5,832 nt of DNA from positions 1 to 5,832 of the forward strand of contig DASZMJ010000610.1 of assembly GCA_035551935.1 (NCBI GenBank). The letters are read 5' to 3'. The notes below the pieces were generated by a model. It was given only the letters and a program-made list of their open reading frames with translations. It did no database searches and was not told the DNA's origin. The position numbers and the translations under genes were made by a program. Positions 1 to 5,636 of the stretch are shown here, piece after piece. This stretch comes from DASZMJ01 sp035551935. GTDB taxonomy: Bacteria; Planctomycetota; Planctomycetia; Isosphaerales; Isosphaeraceae. Positions within the stretch are counted from its first letter, which is position 1; each line of letters opens with the position of its first letter.

Positions 1-806
1 GACAGCAGGCCGTAGAGCCCCTTGAGGTAATTCCGGGCGGCGTCGACGGGCGGGGAGAACTTCTTGTATTTGGTGGGATTGGCCACGATCTTGGCGTCGA
101 TCGCCTTGATCATCGCCTGGGCCTGGCTGATCAGACCGCCGTCAATGGGCTGATCGGCGTCGGCCTGGGCGCGGATCTTCTGGGCGACGGCCCGAAGGGC
201 CGCGCGGTCCGCGTCGAACTCGGGGCCCTTGAGCAGCGCGGGCGGGCCGTCCTTGGTCAGGTTGTCGACGCTCACCGTCAGCGCCGCGGCGGCGTAGTTG
301 AACGGGATCTCGCGGATCACGGTCCCCGGCAGCGGGAGCTTCGCGCCCTTCAGGGCCTGCGCGTAGACCTTGGGATTGGTGATCTCGTCGAGGGCGACGT
401 TCAGGGCGTTGCCGTCCATGATGTCGGCCTCGGTCGGGTTGTTGCGGAGCCGCTTGTAGGTCGTGTCGGCCGTCTCGTTGATCAGGTTGCGCCGCTGGGC
501 CTGCTTCTCGCGGTTGATCTTGCCCGCCTCGAGCGTGGACTGATAGATATACTCATTCCACTGCATGGCCGTGTTGGCGTTGATGCTCCGGGCCTGGGCG
601 GTGTTCACGTTGTACGTGCCGGCCCCGGCGGCGAAGACGCCCATGCCCCGGGCCGCGTTGCCGGCGATGGTCCCGCCTCCCCCGCCCCAACCGCCCCAGC
701 CGTAGCCGCCGTAGCCGGCCGGATAGTGATACTGCGCGTGCGACACGGCCCCGGTCGCGAGCAACATGGCCGCCGCGGCGGCCCAGGTCATAGGCGTGCG
801 GAGCAT
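1..806 (-). CDS. Secreted Gly/Tyr-rich protein of unknown function (C-terminus cut by window edge)
   Basis: This leftward reading frame stays open from an ATG at 806-804 to the left edge, giving 268 codons plus two bases. The N-terminus is a typical Sec signal peptide: a basic start (MLRTPM), a hydrophobic Ala/Leu core, and a likely cleavage after AHA at about residue 24. The mature protein begins QYHYPAGYGGYG and continues with a Gly/Trp/Tyr-rich stretch to about residue 45. After that comes a mixed, mostly helical-looking region with NVNTAQARSINANTAMQWN (about 66-84) and NREKQAQRRN (about 98-107). An AGGGGGA Shine-Dalgarno sequence at about 814-820 supports this start over the in-frame Met6. 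Strong G/C at third codon positions supports coding. It resembles, from memory, uncharacterised secreted proteins common in planctomycetes; I know of no function. It is separated from the DUF3616 gene upstream by 233 bp and a hairpin, so it is probably its own transcription unit. Confidence 0.85.
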   Translation of the reverse strand, partial: MLRTPMTWAAAAAMLLATGAVSHAQYHYPAGYGGYGWGGWGGGGGTIAGNAARGMGVFAAGAGTYNVNTAQARSINANTAMQWNEYIYQSTLEAGKINREKQAQRRNLINETADTTYKRLRNNPTEADIMDGNALNVALDEITNPKVYAQALKGAKLPLPGTVIREIPFNYAAAALTVSVDNLTKDGPPALLKGPEFDADRAALRAVAQKIRAQADADQPIDGGLISQAQAMIKAIDAKIVANPTKYKKFSPPVDAARNYLKGLYGLL

Positions 807-813
807 CGCAGGT

Positions 814-820
814 TCCCCCT
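814..820 (-). promoter_or_regulatory. Ribosome binding site of the Gly/Tyr-rich secreted protein
   Basis: On the minus strand AGGGGGA lies seven bases before the ATG at 806. It decides the start at Met1 rather than the in-frame Met6 at 791. Confidence 0.6.
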
Positions 821-967
821 GAGTACAGGATATCGAGTTCGGTTCGGGATGCGTCGCCCGGCCTCGGGCGCGGCCGACGGCCGACGGCCCGCTTCGGTCG
901 GACTGACATGTCCGCATCCAGCATGCGCGGGCCGATGCCCCGGATCAATCCCCAGGCCCGGCGACGC

Positions 968-1011
968 GACGCCCCGCCCGCCGCGACGATCGGCCGCGGG
1001 GGCGGGGCGTC
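968..1011 (-). terminator. GC-rich stem-loop downstream of the DUF3616 gene
   Basis: Perfect 12-bp arms (gacgccccgccc at 968-979 and its complement at 1000-1011) enclose a second 5-bp stem (ccgcg 981-985 / cgcgg 995-999) with a 9-base loop and one bulged G. The hairpin starts 28 bases beyond the stop codon of the DUF3616 gene and lies in the 233-bp gap before the next leftward gene. There is no T-run on the leftward side; the only T-rich stretch (tgtttt, 1015-1020) is on the rightward side. It may end the leftward transcript or protect its 3' end. Termination is inferred. Confidence 0.5.
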
Positions 1012-1039
1012 CGGGTGTTTTCGGCGGCGCGGCCGCGGC

Positions 1040-2083
1040 TCAGCGCGGCTCGGCGACGAGCGTGGCGGTCTGGAACCGGCTGGGGATCTTCGTGGCCTTG
1101 GGATCGTTGTCGAAGGTGATGAGCAGCCGGGCGACCGTCCGCCGGCCGTCGTTGCGGGCGTCGAGCACCGCGAGGCCCTCGGCCTTCATCGCCACCTCGA
1201 ACGTCGCAACCGCGGCCGCACGGTCGGCCGAGCCGTCGGCGACGAACCAGATCGTGTTGCCGTGGAAGACGTTGCCCTCGTCCTCCGTCGCGGTGATGAC
1301 CAGGAAGCCACGCAGGGCGGGGACGTACTCCAGCGAGGTGAGCTGGGCCTTGACCCCCTCACGCAGGCCGGCGTCGAAGGCGAACAGCGGCTTCAATTCC
1401 AGCTCGGCGTCGGGCGAAGGCGCCGAGGTGATGTCGGCGACGAAGGCGCGGACCTTGTCGCCCGGCTCGCGGAGGCCGATGACCAGCTCGCGGTGCCCCT
1501 CGCGCTCGCGGACGGCCAGGCCTTCGATCTTCCGTTTATTGACTCCGGCCTCGTCGAGCCCCTGCGCCTTCAGCGCCGACTCCAGCGAGCGGGCGACGTG
1601 CCAGCGGACGACCGAGTCGTCGTCGATCGCGGGAGCGTCGCCCGACTCGTCCTTGAGGCGGAAGCGGATCAGGACGGCCTTCTCGTCGCGCTCGGCGTCG
1701 GTCTTGCCCGAGTGCGAGCCGATCAGGTAGTAGTTCCCTTCCGAATCCCGCGCCATGCCCTCCCACTTCGGGCCGGTCTTGGTCTGGGTCGGGAACTTGG
1801 GCGAGGTGATCGGCTTGCCGATGAGCCGGCCGCTCGCGAGGTCGACGACGTGCAGGGCCGGGGCCTTGTCGTGCGCGACGAGGAACCGGCGGCCGTCGCC
1901 GATCGGCTCGATGCCCGAGGCCTCGATCACGACATCGGGCGCCTCGCCGTTGATCAGCGGCCGCGGGAGCGTGGCCGATTCCAGGCGGAGCCGCGAGTCC
2001 TGGGCGTGGGCGGTCGCGGCGGCGAGGAAGATCGCCGCGAGGGTCGTCATCGCGCGGAGGGTCTTGGGGAGGCGGGCGGTCAT
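1040..2083 (-). CDS. Secreted DUF3616 protein, beta-propeller-like
   Basis: The 347-residue product starts with a Sec signal peptide (basic MTARLPKTLR, hydrophobic core about 14-24, likely cleavage after AHA27). The mature part carries motifs I associate with DUF3616: EASGIEPIGDG (54-64), KWEGMARDSEGNYYLIGSHS (107-126), NKRKIEGLAVRE (182-193), GLREP (203-207) and AEGLAVLD (301-308). The recurring E-G-(L/M)-A signature at 109, 188 and 302, followed by strand-like segments, suggests repeated blades of a propeller, as in related phytase-like and SdiA-regulated families. No enzymatic activity is established for DUF3616 to my knowledge, and I see no catalytic motif. The start is supported by AGGAG seven bases before the ATG; in-frame Met12 is less likely because it lacks this site. 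It is the last gene of a leftward set, 36 bp after the lipoprotein gene, so co-transcription is likely. It probably acts in the periplasm or outside the cell. Confidence 0.82.
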   Translation of the reverse strand: MTARLPKTLRAMTTLAAIFLAAATAHAQDSRLRLESATLPRPLINGEAPDVVIEASGIEPIGDGRRFLVAHDKAPALHVVDLASGRLIGKPITSPKFPTQTKTGPKWEGMARDSEGNYYLIGSHSGKTDAERDEKAVLIRFRLKDESGDAPAIDDDSVVRWHVARSLESALKAQGLDEAGVNKRKIEGLAVREREGHRELVIGLREPGDKVRAFVADITSAPSPDAELELKPLFAFDAGLREGVKAQLTSLEYVPALRGFLVITATEDEGNVFHGNTIWFVADGSADRAAAVATFEVAMKAEGLAVLDARNDGRRTVARLLITFDNDPKATKIPSRFQTATLVAEPR

Positions 2084-2090
2084 CGGGCGT

Positions 2091-2095
2091 CTCCT
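2091..2095 (-). promoter_or_regulatory. Ribosome binding site of the DUF3616 gene
   Basis: AGGAG on the minus strand lies seven bases before the ATG at 2083. It directly follows the small hairpin at 2097-2114, so folding of that hairpin could influence access to the site (inference). Confidence 0.6.
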
Positions 2096-2096
2096 G

Positions 2097-2114
2097 GCGA
2101 GGCCGGGGCCTCGC
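2097..2114 (-). other. Short intercistronic hairpin next to the DUF3616 ribosome binding site
   Basis: GCGAGGCC (2097-2104) is the exact reverse complement of GGCCTCGC (2107-2114), with two bases between; in practice a 7-bp stem with a 4-base loop. It occupies most of the 36-bp gap between the lipoprotein stop (2120) and the DUF3616 start (2083). It has no T-run, so it is unlikely to be a terminator. A role in RNA stability or translation control is inference. Confidence 0.45.
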
Positions 2115-2119
2115 GCGGG

Positions 2120-2521
2120 TCACTGGAGGTCGAAGGTGAACTCGGTCTTGTCGGGGCTGACGTCTGCCTCGAGCGTCGAGGAGTTCGCCAGCGCGTATTT
2201 CTTGGGGATCACCTCTTTGCCCGGCCGCGTCCCCGTCTCGGTGATCGTGACGCGGTGGTGCCCCGCGACGACGCCGTCGCCCGGATCGATCGTCGAGAGC
2301 TCGTAAGTCCCGTCGGGCTTGATCTCGCCGGTCGCCGGCCTGCCGATGTCCCGGGCGTCGAAGGTGACGAGCCCCTTGGTCAGCGGCTTGCCCTTGTAGG
2401 TCACCTTCCCCTTGACGGGGATGGTCGGCTTGCGATGGGCCGAATTGGCCTCGCCGCAGCCGGGGCACGCGACGGCGTAGGCGAGGGACACCAGTGCGAC
2501 GGCGCTGATCCTCATCGACAT
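2120..2521 (-). CDS. Small putative lipoprotein with a transthyretin/carboxypeptidase-regulatory-like domain
   Basis: The ATG at 2521 gives a 133-residue protein. MSMRISAVALVSLAYAVAC is a short hydrophobic export signal ending at Cys19, with another Cys at 22 (CPGCGE), as expected for a lipoprotein although the lipobox (AVAC) is not classical. The mature part has the pattern of the small lipoproteins that often follow DUF1559 genes in planctomycetes: PVKGKVTYKGKPLTKGLVTF (35-54), ATGEIKPDGTYEL (63-75), GDGVVAGHHRVTIT (81-94) and a final beta-rich stretch ending EFTFDLQ. This suggests a single beta-sandwich of the carboxypeptidase-regulatory type, a binding or structural fold with no catalytic residues visible. 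The reading frame is open 38 codons further upstream to 2635, but that extension is Arg/Pro-rich, overlaps the DUF1559 stop and hides the signal peptide, so I reject it. The start has only a weak G-rich site (GGGGG). A second Met at residue 3 is also possible. It sits 110 bp after DUF1559 and 36 bp before DUF3616. Confidence 0.82.
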   Translation of the reverse strand: MSMRISAVALVSLAYAVACPGCGEANSAHRKPTIPVKGKVTYKGKPLTKGLVTFDARDIGRPATGEIKPDGTYELSTIDPGDGVVAGHHRVTITETGTRPGKEVIPKKYALANSSTLEADVSPDKTEFTFDLQ

Positions 2522-2551
2522 CAATGGCCCCCGGTGGGAATGTGGGAGGCG

Positions 2552-2592
2552 AGGCCGCGTGCGGGGCTCGACGAGCCGGTCGCACGCGGCCT
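2552..2592 (-). other. Large stem-loop between the DUF1559 and lipoprotein genes
   Basis: Perfect 12-bp arms (aggccgcgtgcg at 2552-2563; complement at 2581-2592) enclose a second small stem, GGCTC/GAGCC around a GAC loop. It fills the middle of the 110-bp gap and ends about 30 bases before the lipoprotein ATG. No T-run follows on the leftward side. It could protect the 3' end of the DUF1559 message or reduce read-through to the downstream genes; both are inferences. Confidence 0.5.
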
Positions 2593-2631
2593 GCGGTGGG
2601 GACGACCGGCCCCGGCGCGGGACGCGGCGGA

Positions 2632-3717
2632 TCAATACTGGTCGGCGCTGACGACCTCGCCGCCCGCGATCGTGCCGAGGGCGCTCCAGGTCGTGGGGGC
2701 GATCGTGTTCTTGATGAACTTCACGCTGCCGTCGGCGAACAGGACGTTGATGCCGCCGGGGTGCAGGCTGCTGGCCGAGAGCGACATCCAGGTCGGGCCG
2801 CCGTCATTCTCGTCGACCCAGTCCCAGTCGATCGGCTGGTTCGGGGGGCAGGCGGTGGTGAAGCCCGAGTAGTAGACGCCGCCGTTGGACCAGCGGGTGT
2901 GGCCGACCGGCGCCGGCGGGTTCGCGCAGCTCGAGATCAGGGTCGCCAGCATCGCGATCGAGGCCTGGCCGGGGGCCGGCTGGGTCATCGACGACGAGAC
3001 GAAGCCGGGCGGGTCGGTGCCGGCGGCGCTGCTGCAGTGCCGGGACTGGAGGTGGCCGATGGTCCCCTCCGAGACGGCCATCGAGTTGCTCAGGCCGTCG
3101 GTGACCGACGCGATCGTCCGGCTGTAGACCGGCCCGAACAGGGCCTTGTTCTTCGGACCGACGGCGGCCGCGGGCCAGTTGACCGACCAGACGTACCAGT
3201 CGCCGTCGCACGTCCCATAGCTCGTCGTCCCGTCGCCCGTGGCGCCGAGGTTGGGCAGGTCGTAGAACGGCCCCGGGTCGCTCGGGCAGTGGAGGAAGTT
3301 GAGCACGGTGAAGGTGACGGTCGTGTTCGCCTTGGCGCTGTACGTCAGCGAGTAGTTGATCGCGTTGGCGAGGTTCGCCTGCTCCATGTAGTTGGAGACC
3401 CGGGCGAAGACGCTCCACGATGACTGGAAACCCTTGGGGAGGGTTGCATAGTCGCCCGGGGAGGTCGAGCCCGGGATGAGGATCGTCGTCATCGGGAAGG
3501 TGCCGTTCGAGCTCTCGTAGTTGTGCAGAGACAGGCCGATCTGCTTGAGGTTGTTCGTGCACTGGATCCGGCGGGCCGCCTCGCGCGCCGCCTGCACCGC
3601 GGGCAATAGCAGGGCGATCAGGACCGCGATGATCGCGATCACGACCAGCAGCTCGATCAGGGTGAAGCCTCGGCGACGAGGGAGGGGCGGTGCCACGTGT
3701 GGGGTCCCGGGGGTCAT
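2632..3717 (-). CDS. DUF1559 protein with a type IV pilin-like N-terminus
   Basis: The product (361 residues from the chosen ATG) has the prepilin-type signature RRRG|FTLIELLVVIAII: likely prepilin peptidase cleavage after Gly17, Phe18 as first mature residue, Glu22 at mature position 5, then a long hydrophobic helix running into LLPAVQAAREAARRIQCTNN. The rest is the DUF1559 (SBP_bac_10-like) globular part with KQIGLSLHNYES after the helix and the diagnostic HPGGINVLFADGSVKFIKN near the C-terminus. These proteins are very numerous in planctomycetes; they are thought to be exported, pseudopilin-like envelope proteins, but the role of any one is unknown. The start is uncertain: the frame is open to another ATG at 3759 (375 residues), which would give a 31-residue leader. 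I prefer 3717 because the leader is then 17 residues and a TATCAT element lies between the two ATGs. Neither has a clear Shine-Dalgarno. It is the first gene of the leftward set with the lipoprotein and DUF3616 genes. Confidence 0.9.
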   Translation of the reverse strand: MTPGTPHVAPPLPRRRGFTLIELLVVIAIIAVLIALLLPAVQAAREAARRIQCTNNLKQIGLSLHNYESSNGTFPMTTILIPGSTSPGDYATLPKGFQSSWSVFARVSNYMEQANLANAINYSLTYSAKANTTVTFTVLNFLHCPSDPGPFYDLPNLGATGDGTTSYGTCDGDWYVWSVNWPAAAVGPKNKALFGPVYSRTIASVTDGLSNSMAVSEGTIGHLQSRHCSSAAGTDPPGFVSSSMTQPAPGQASIAMLATLISSCANPPAPVGHTRWSNGGVYYSGFTTACPPNQPIDWDWVDENDGGPTWMSLSASSLHPGGINVLFADGSVKFIKNTIAPTTWSALGTIAGGEVVSADQY

Positions 3718-3741
3718 GGAGGGTGGACGGGAAGTCCAGGC

Positions 3742-3747
3742 ATGATA
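3742..3747 (-). promoter_or_regulatory. Possible -10 element of the DUF1559 gene
   Basis: TATCAT on the minus strand matches five of six bases of the sigma-70 -10 consensus and lies 24 bases before the ATG at 3717. No acceptable -35 is found at 16-18 bases. If real, it excludes the upstream ATG at 3759. Weak evidence. Confidence 0.22.
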
Positions 3748-3790
3748 GGGAAGCCCCATGCAACTTGGGTGTCACTTCGATGAAGATGGC

Positions 3791-3837
3791 GCGAAAGAAA
3801 CCGGGCCGGGACCGCGCGTGGCGCCGGTCCCGGCCCG
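3791..3837 (-). terminator. Leftward intrinsic terminator-like hairpin upstream of the DUF1559 gene
   Basis: A perfect 13-bp stem (cgggccgggaccg at 3802-3814; complement at 3825-3837) with a 10-base loop is followed, on the minus strand, by GGTTTCTTTC. This is the most terminator-like structure in the window, with a T-rich tract on the leftward side. It lies about 350 bp beyond the msrA stop and 85 bp before the DUF1559 ATG (3717). It could end msrA-directed transcripts and insulate the DUF1559 set. If DUF1559 transcription started further upstream it could instead act as an attenuator. Confidence 0.6.
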
Positions 3838-4187
3838 TTGGCTCTGGTCGGGTTGACCTTTCCGTCTCTCGCTCAGGACCCGTGTGAGGAGCCCCGGGTT
3901 CCCGGCCCTCGGTCGGCCCGCGCCGACCGAACCCGAGCGACGCGTCTCGTTCGCCTTCGTGCGGCCGCGTGCGGTGCGAGGGCGCGGGCCGGCGAGCCAA
4001 GACGAACGGATGTGGACGGATCGGGATTGGCTCCGTTTCGGCGGCCGGGGATTGGCTTCGTTTCGCAGGCGGGGAATTGGCTTCGTTTCGTCGGACGGCC
4101 GGCGGGATTGGCTTCGTTTCGCCGGGAGCGAGAGGCACCCGCGCCTGCGGCCCCGGGGCCGGTCCCCGCGGCTTCTCACACACAGTT
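3838..4187. other. Gene-poor gap between msrA and the DUF1559 set
   Basis: About 350 bp with no credible gene. Frames open through it are Arg/Pro-rich and lack domain patterns, as expected of chance open frames in high-GC DNA. It contains a 9-bp hairpin (tcggtcggc 3909-3917 / gccgaccga 3922-3930, loop ccgc) and the four-copy direct repeat at 4023-4121. The stretch immediately beyond the msrA stop (about 4140-4180) is very GC-rich, but I see no clean terminator there. Confidence 0.6.
4023..4121. repeat. Four-copy 18-bp direct repeat, spacing 25, 25 and 31 bp
   Basis: The unit gggattggcttcgtttcg occurs at 4023-4040 (one mismatch, ctccg for cttcg), 4048-4065 (exact), 4073-4090 (one mismatch, ggaatt) and 4104-4121 (exact). 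Spacers are 7, 7 and 13 bases of G/C-rich sequence. Neither 25 nor 31 is a multiple of three, so each copy falls in a different frame; the repeat is therefore not a protein repeat. The unit has no internal dyad symmetry. It lies just downstream of msrA. Function is unknown. Confidence 0.85.
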
Positions 4188-4664
4188 TCAGTGGCCGAGG
4201 CCGCAACCGGCCTGGCCGCTCTTCTCGAGATACCGCTGGTGGTACTCCTCGGCCCGGTAGAACGGCGAGGCCGGCGCGATCTCGGTGACGATCGGCCGGC
4301 GGAACCGCCCGCTCGCCTGGGCCCGGTCGCGCGAGGCAAGCGCGGCGGCGCGCTGGTCGTCGTCGTGGGTGAAGATGGCCGAGCGGTACTGGGTGCCGAC
4401 GTCCGGGCCCTGGCGGTTGGGCGTGGTCGGGTCGTGGATCGTCCAGAAGACGTCGAGGAGCTGGTCGTACGTCACCTTGTCCGGATCGTAGTCGACCTCG
4501 ACGACCTCGGCGTGGCCGGTGCGGCCGGTGCAGACGTCGCGGTAGGTCGGGTTCTCGGTCGTCCCGCCCGAGTAGCCGACGGCCACGTCGGCCACGCCCG
4601 GCACGGCGCGGAAGGCCGACTCGACGCCCCAGAAGCACCCGGCCCCGAATGTCGCCTTCTTCAT
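4188..4664 (-). CDS. msrA: Peptide methionine sulfoxide reductase MsrA
   Basis: MsrA reduces the S-epimer of methionine sulfoxide in proteins and free methionine, repairing oxidative damage with thioredoxin as usual reductant. The 158-residue product covers the core family: GAGCFWGVE with catalytic Cys10, AVGYSGG (28-34), Y41-RDVCTGRTGHAEVVEVDYDP with Glu53, HDPTTPNRQGPDVGTQYRS (78-95), and FYRAEEYHQRYLEKSG (136-150). Cys154 near the C-terminus (AGCGLGH) is a candidate resolving cysteine; Cys45 is the only other cysteine. No signal peptide is present, so it is probably cytoplasmic. The ATG at 4664 is preceded by GGAGG six bases upstream and starts exactly at the family N-terminus. The frame is open to 5291, but that extension runs antisense to the CAP gene and is rejected. 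It is divergent from the CAP gene, with 96 bp between starts, and no gene follows it closely, so it is probably monocistronic. Confidence 0.96.
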   Translation of the reverse strand: MKKATFGAGCFWGVESAFRAVPGVADVAVGYSGGTTENPTYRDVCTGRTGHAEVVEVDYDPDKVTYDQLLDVFWTIHDPTTPNRQGPDVGTQYRSAIFTHDDDQRAAALASRDRAQASGRFRRPIVTEIAPASPFYRAEEYHQRYLEKSGQAGCGLGH

Positions 4665-4670
4665 CGGATT

Positions 4671-4675
4671 CCTCC
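4671..4675 (-). promoter_or_regulatory. Ribosome binding site of msrA
   Basis: GGAGG on the minus strand, six bases before the ATG at 4664. It is the best Shine-Dalgarno in the window and fixes the msrA start against the long upstream extension of the frame. Confidence 0.7.
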
Positions 4676-4733
4676 CCGGCGCGGCGTGGCCCGCGGTTCG
4701 CATGGTATCCTCATAGCGAGGCCCCTTCCCCCG

Positions 4734-4739
4734 ATTATA
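4734..4739 (-). promoter_or_regulatory. Candidate -10 element (TATAAT) of msrA
   Basis: A perfect TATAAT on the minus strand, in a rare A/T-rich patch of this GC-rich sequence, would place the transcription start near 4727 and give an untranslated leader of about 60 bases. The best -35 at the expected distance (ATGGCC, 4757-4762) matches only three of six bases and would overlap the first codon of the divergent CAP gene. Plausible but unproven. Confidence 0.4.
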
Positions 4740-4760
4740 GGCATCGCGACGGGCCCGGCC

Positions 4761-5636
4761 ATGACGACCCCCTTCGCCGCAATCGCGCTGGTCCTGGCGG
4801 GTCTGATCCCACAGGCGTCCGACGACACGGTGGCCGCGGACCTGATCGCGGCGCACAACAAGGAGCGGGCCGAGCGCAAGCTGCCCCCCCTGGTCGCCGA
4901 GCCTCGCCTGACCGCCGCCGCGAAGGCCCACGCGGCCGACATGGCCGCGCACAAGAAGATGACCCACGACGGGAGCGACGGCTCGACCCTCATCGACCGC
5001 GTCAAGCGCGAGAAATACACCTACCTGAACGTCGGTGAGAACGTCGCCGAGGGGCAGTCGTCCGTCGCCTCGGTGATGGACTCCTGGATGAACAGCCCGC
5101 ACCACCGGGAGAACATCCTGGGCGACTTCACCGAGGTCGGCGTCGCCCGCGCCGAGGCCGACGACGGGACTCCCTACTGGTGCGTCGACTTCGGCCGGCC
5201 CTTCCCCCGCCTCGACCCGGACAAGGCCGAGGAGGAGCTGGCCGAGCGGCTGAACCACGCCCGTGCCGACGCCTCGACGACGCCGCTGCACGTCTCGCCC
5301 AAGCTCGCCAGGGCCGCCCGGGCCATCGCCGTCGACTACGCCGCGAAGGGGCCGGCCAAGCCCGGCGATTCCGCGAAGGACGAGAAGAAGGACGGCCCCA
5401 AGACGCCCGACCCCGTCGAGCGGATCAAGCAGTCGGGCTACCGCTACATGCGGATCACCGAGACCGGGACCTACGGCACGCCGACGCCCGAGGAGACCCT
5501 CAAGGCGCTCTTCGCCAACTCCGAGCAGAAGGCGACCCTGCTCGGCAAGGATTACAGCGACCTCGGCATCGGCTACGCCCTCGCCCCCGACGGCCGGCCG
5601 GCGTGGGTGGTGATCCTGGCGAAGCCGCTCAGGTAG
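4761..5636 (+). CDS. Secreted CAP/SCP-domain protein with a second, degenerate CAP copy
   Basis: The 291-residue product begins with a short hydrophobic segment (about 4-18), probably an export signal although the N-region lacks basic residues. Residues about 25-147 form a bacterial CAP (SCP/PR-1, YkwD-like) domain: AAHNKERAERKLPPL with His32, MTH with His69, NVGENVAEG with Glu93, SWMNSPHHRENIL with His114/115, and EVGVARAEADDGTPYWCVDFG. Residues about 160-288 repeat the layout in altered form: LNHARADASTTPLHVSPKL, VERIKQSGYRYMRI, TETGTYG in place of GENVAEG, ANSEQKATLLG in place of NSPHHRENILG, and DLGIGYALAPDGRPAW. A Lys/Asp/Pro-rich insertion (about 195-219) sits inside the second copy. 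CAP proteins have varied extracellular roles and the substrate here is unknown. Start: the frame is open back to 3969, but that runs through the repeat region and antisense to msrA; 4761 places the signal at the N-terminus. There is no strong Shine-Dalgarno. Its TAG stop lies in the inverted repeat at 5633-5703. Confidence 0.9.
   Translation: MTTPFAAIALVLAGLIPQASDDTVAADLIAAHNKERAERKLPPLVAEPRLTAAAKAHAADMAAHKKMTHDGSDGSTLIDRVKREKYTYLNVGENVAEGQSSVASVMDSWMNSPHHRENILGDFTEVGVARAEADDGTPYWCVDFGRPFPRLDPDKAEEELAERLNHARADASTTPLHVSPKLARAARAIAVDYAAKGPAKPGDSAKDEKKDGPKTPDPVERIKQSGYRYMRITETGTYGTPTPEETLKALFANSEQKATLLGKDYSDLGIGYALAPDGRPAWVVILAKPLR

Noticed and set aside
553..948. 131-codon leftward open frame
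   Set aside because: It overlaps the better-supported secreted protein in another frame, is Arg/Gly-rich, and lacks a plausible start site.
2522..2635. 38-residue upstream extension of the lipoprotein
   Set aside because: It would overlap the DUF1559 stop, pass through the large hairpin at 2552-2592, and put an Arg-rich stretch before the export signal.
908..2872. 654-codon rightward open frame
   Set aside because: It lies antisense to the DUF3616 and lipoprotein genes, is rich in Arg/Gly/Asp without domain patterns, and crosses several real gene boundaries. It is a shadow of high-GC codon use.
4023..4121. CRISPR array
   Set aside because: Spacers are only 7-13 bases, repeats are 18 bases, and no cas gene is present.
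3838..4260. Rightward open frames over the gap downstream of msrA
   Set aside because: They run into the antisense of msrA, show no recognisable domain, and have biased Arg/Pro/Ala composition expected of chance frames.
3969..4760. N-terminal extension of the CAP frame by 264 codons
   Set aside because: It passes through the direct repeats and runs antisense to msrA. The CAP protein has an export-like hydrophobic N-terminus at the ATG at 4761.
4665..5291. N-terminal extension of the MsrA frame
   Set aside because: It is antisense to the CAP gene, has no family similarity, and a strong GGAGG precedes the canonical MKKATFGAGCFWG start.
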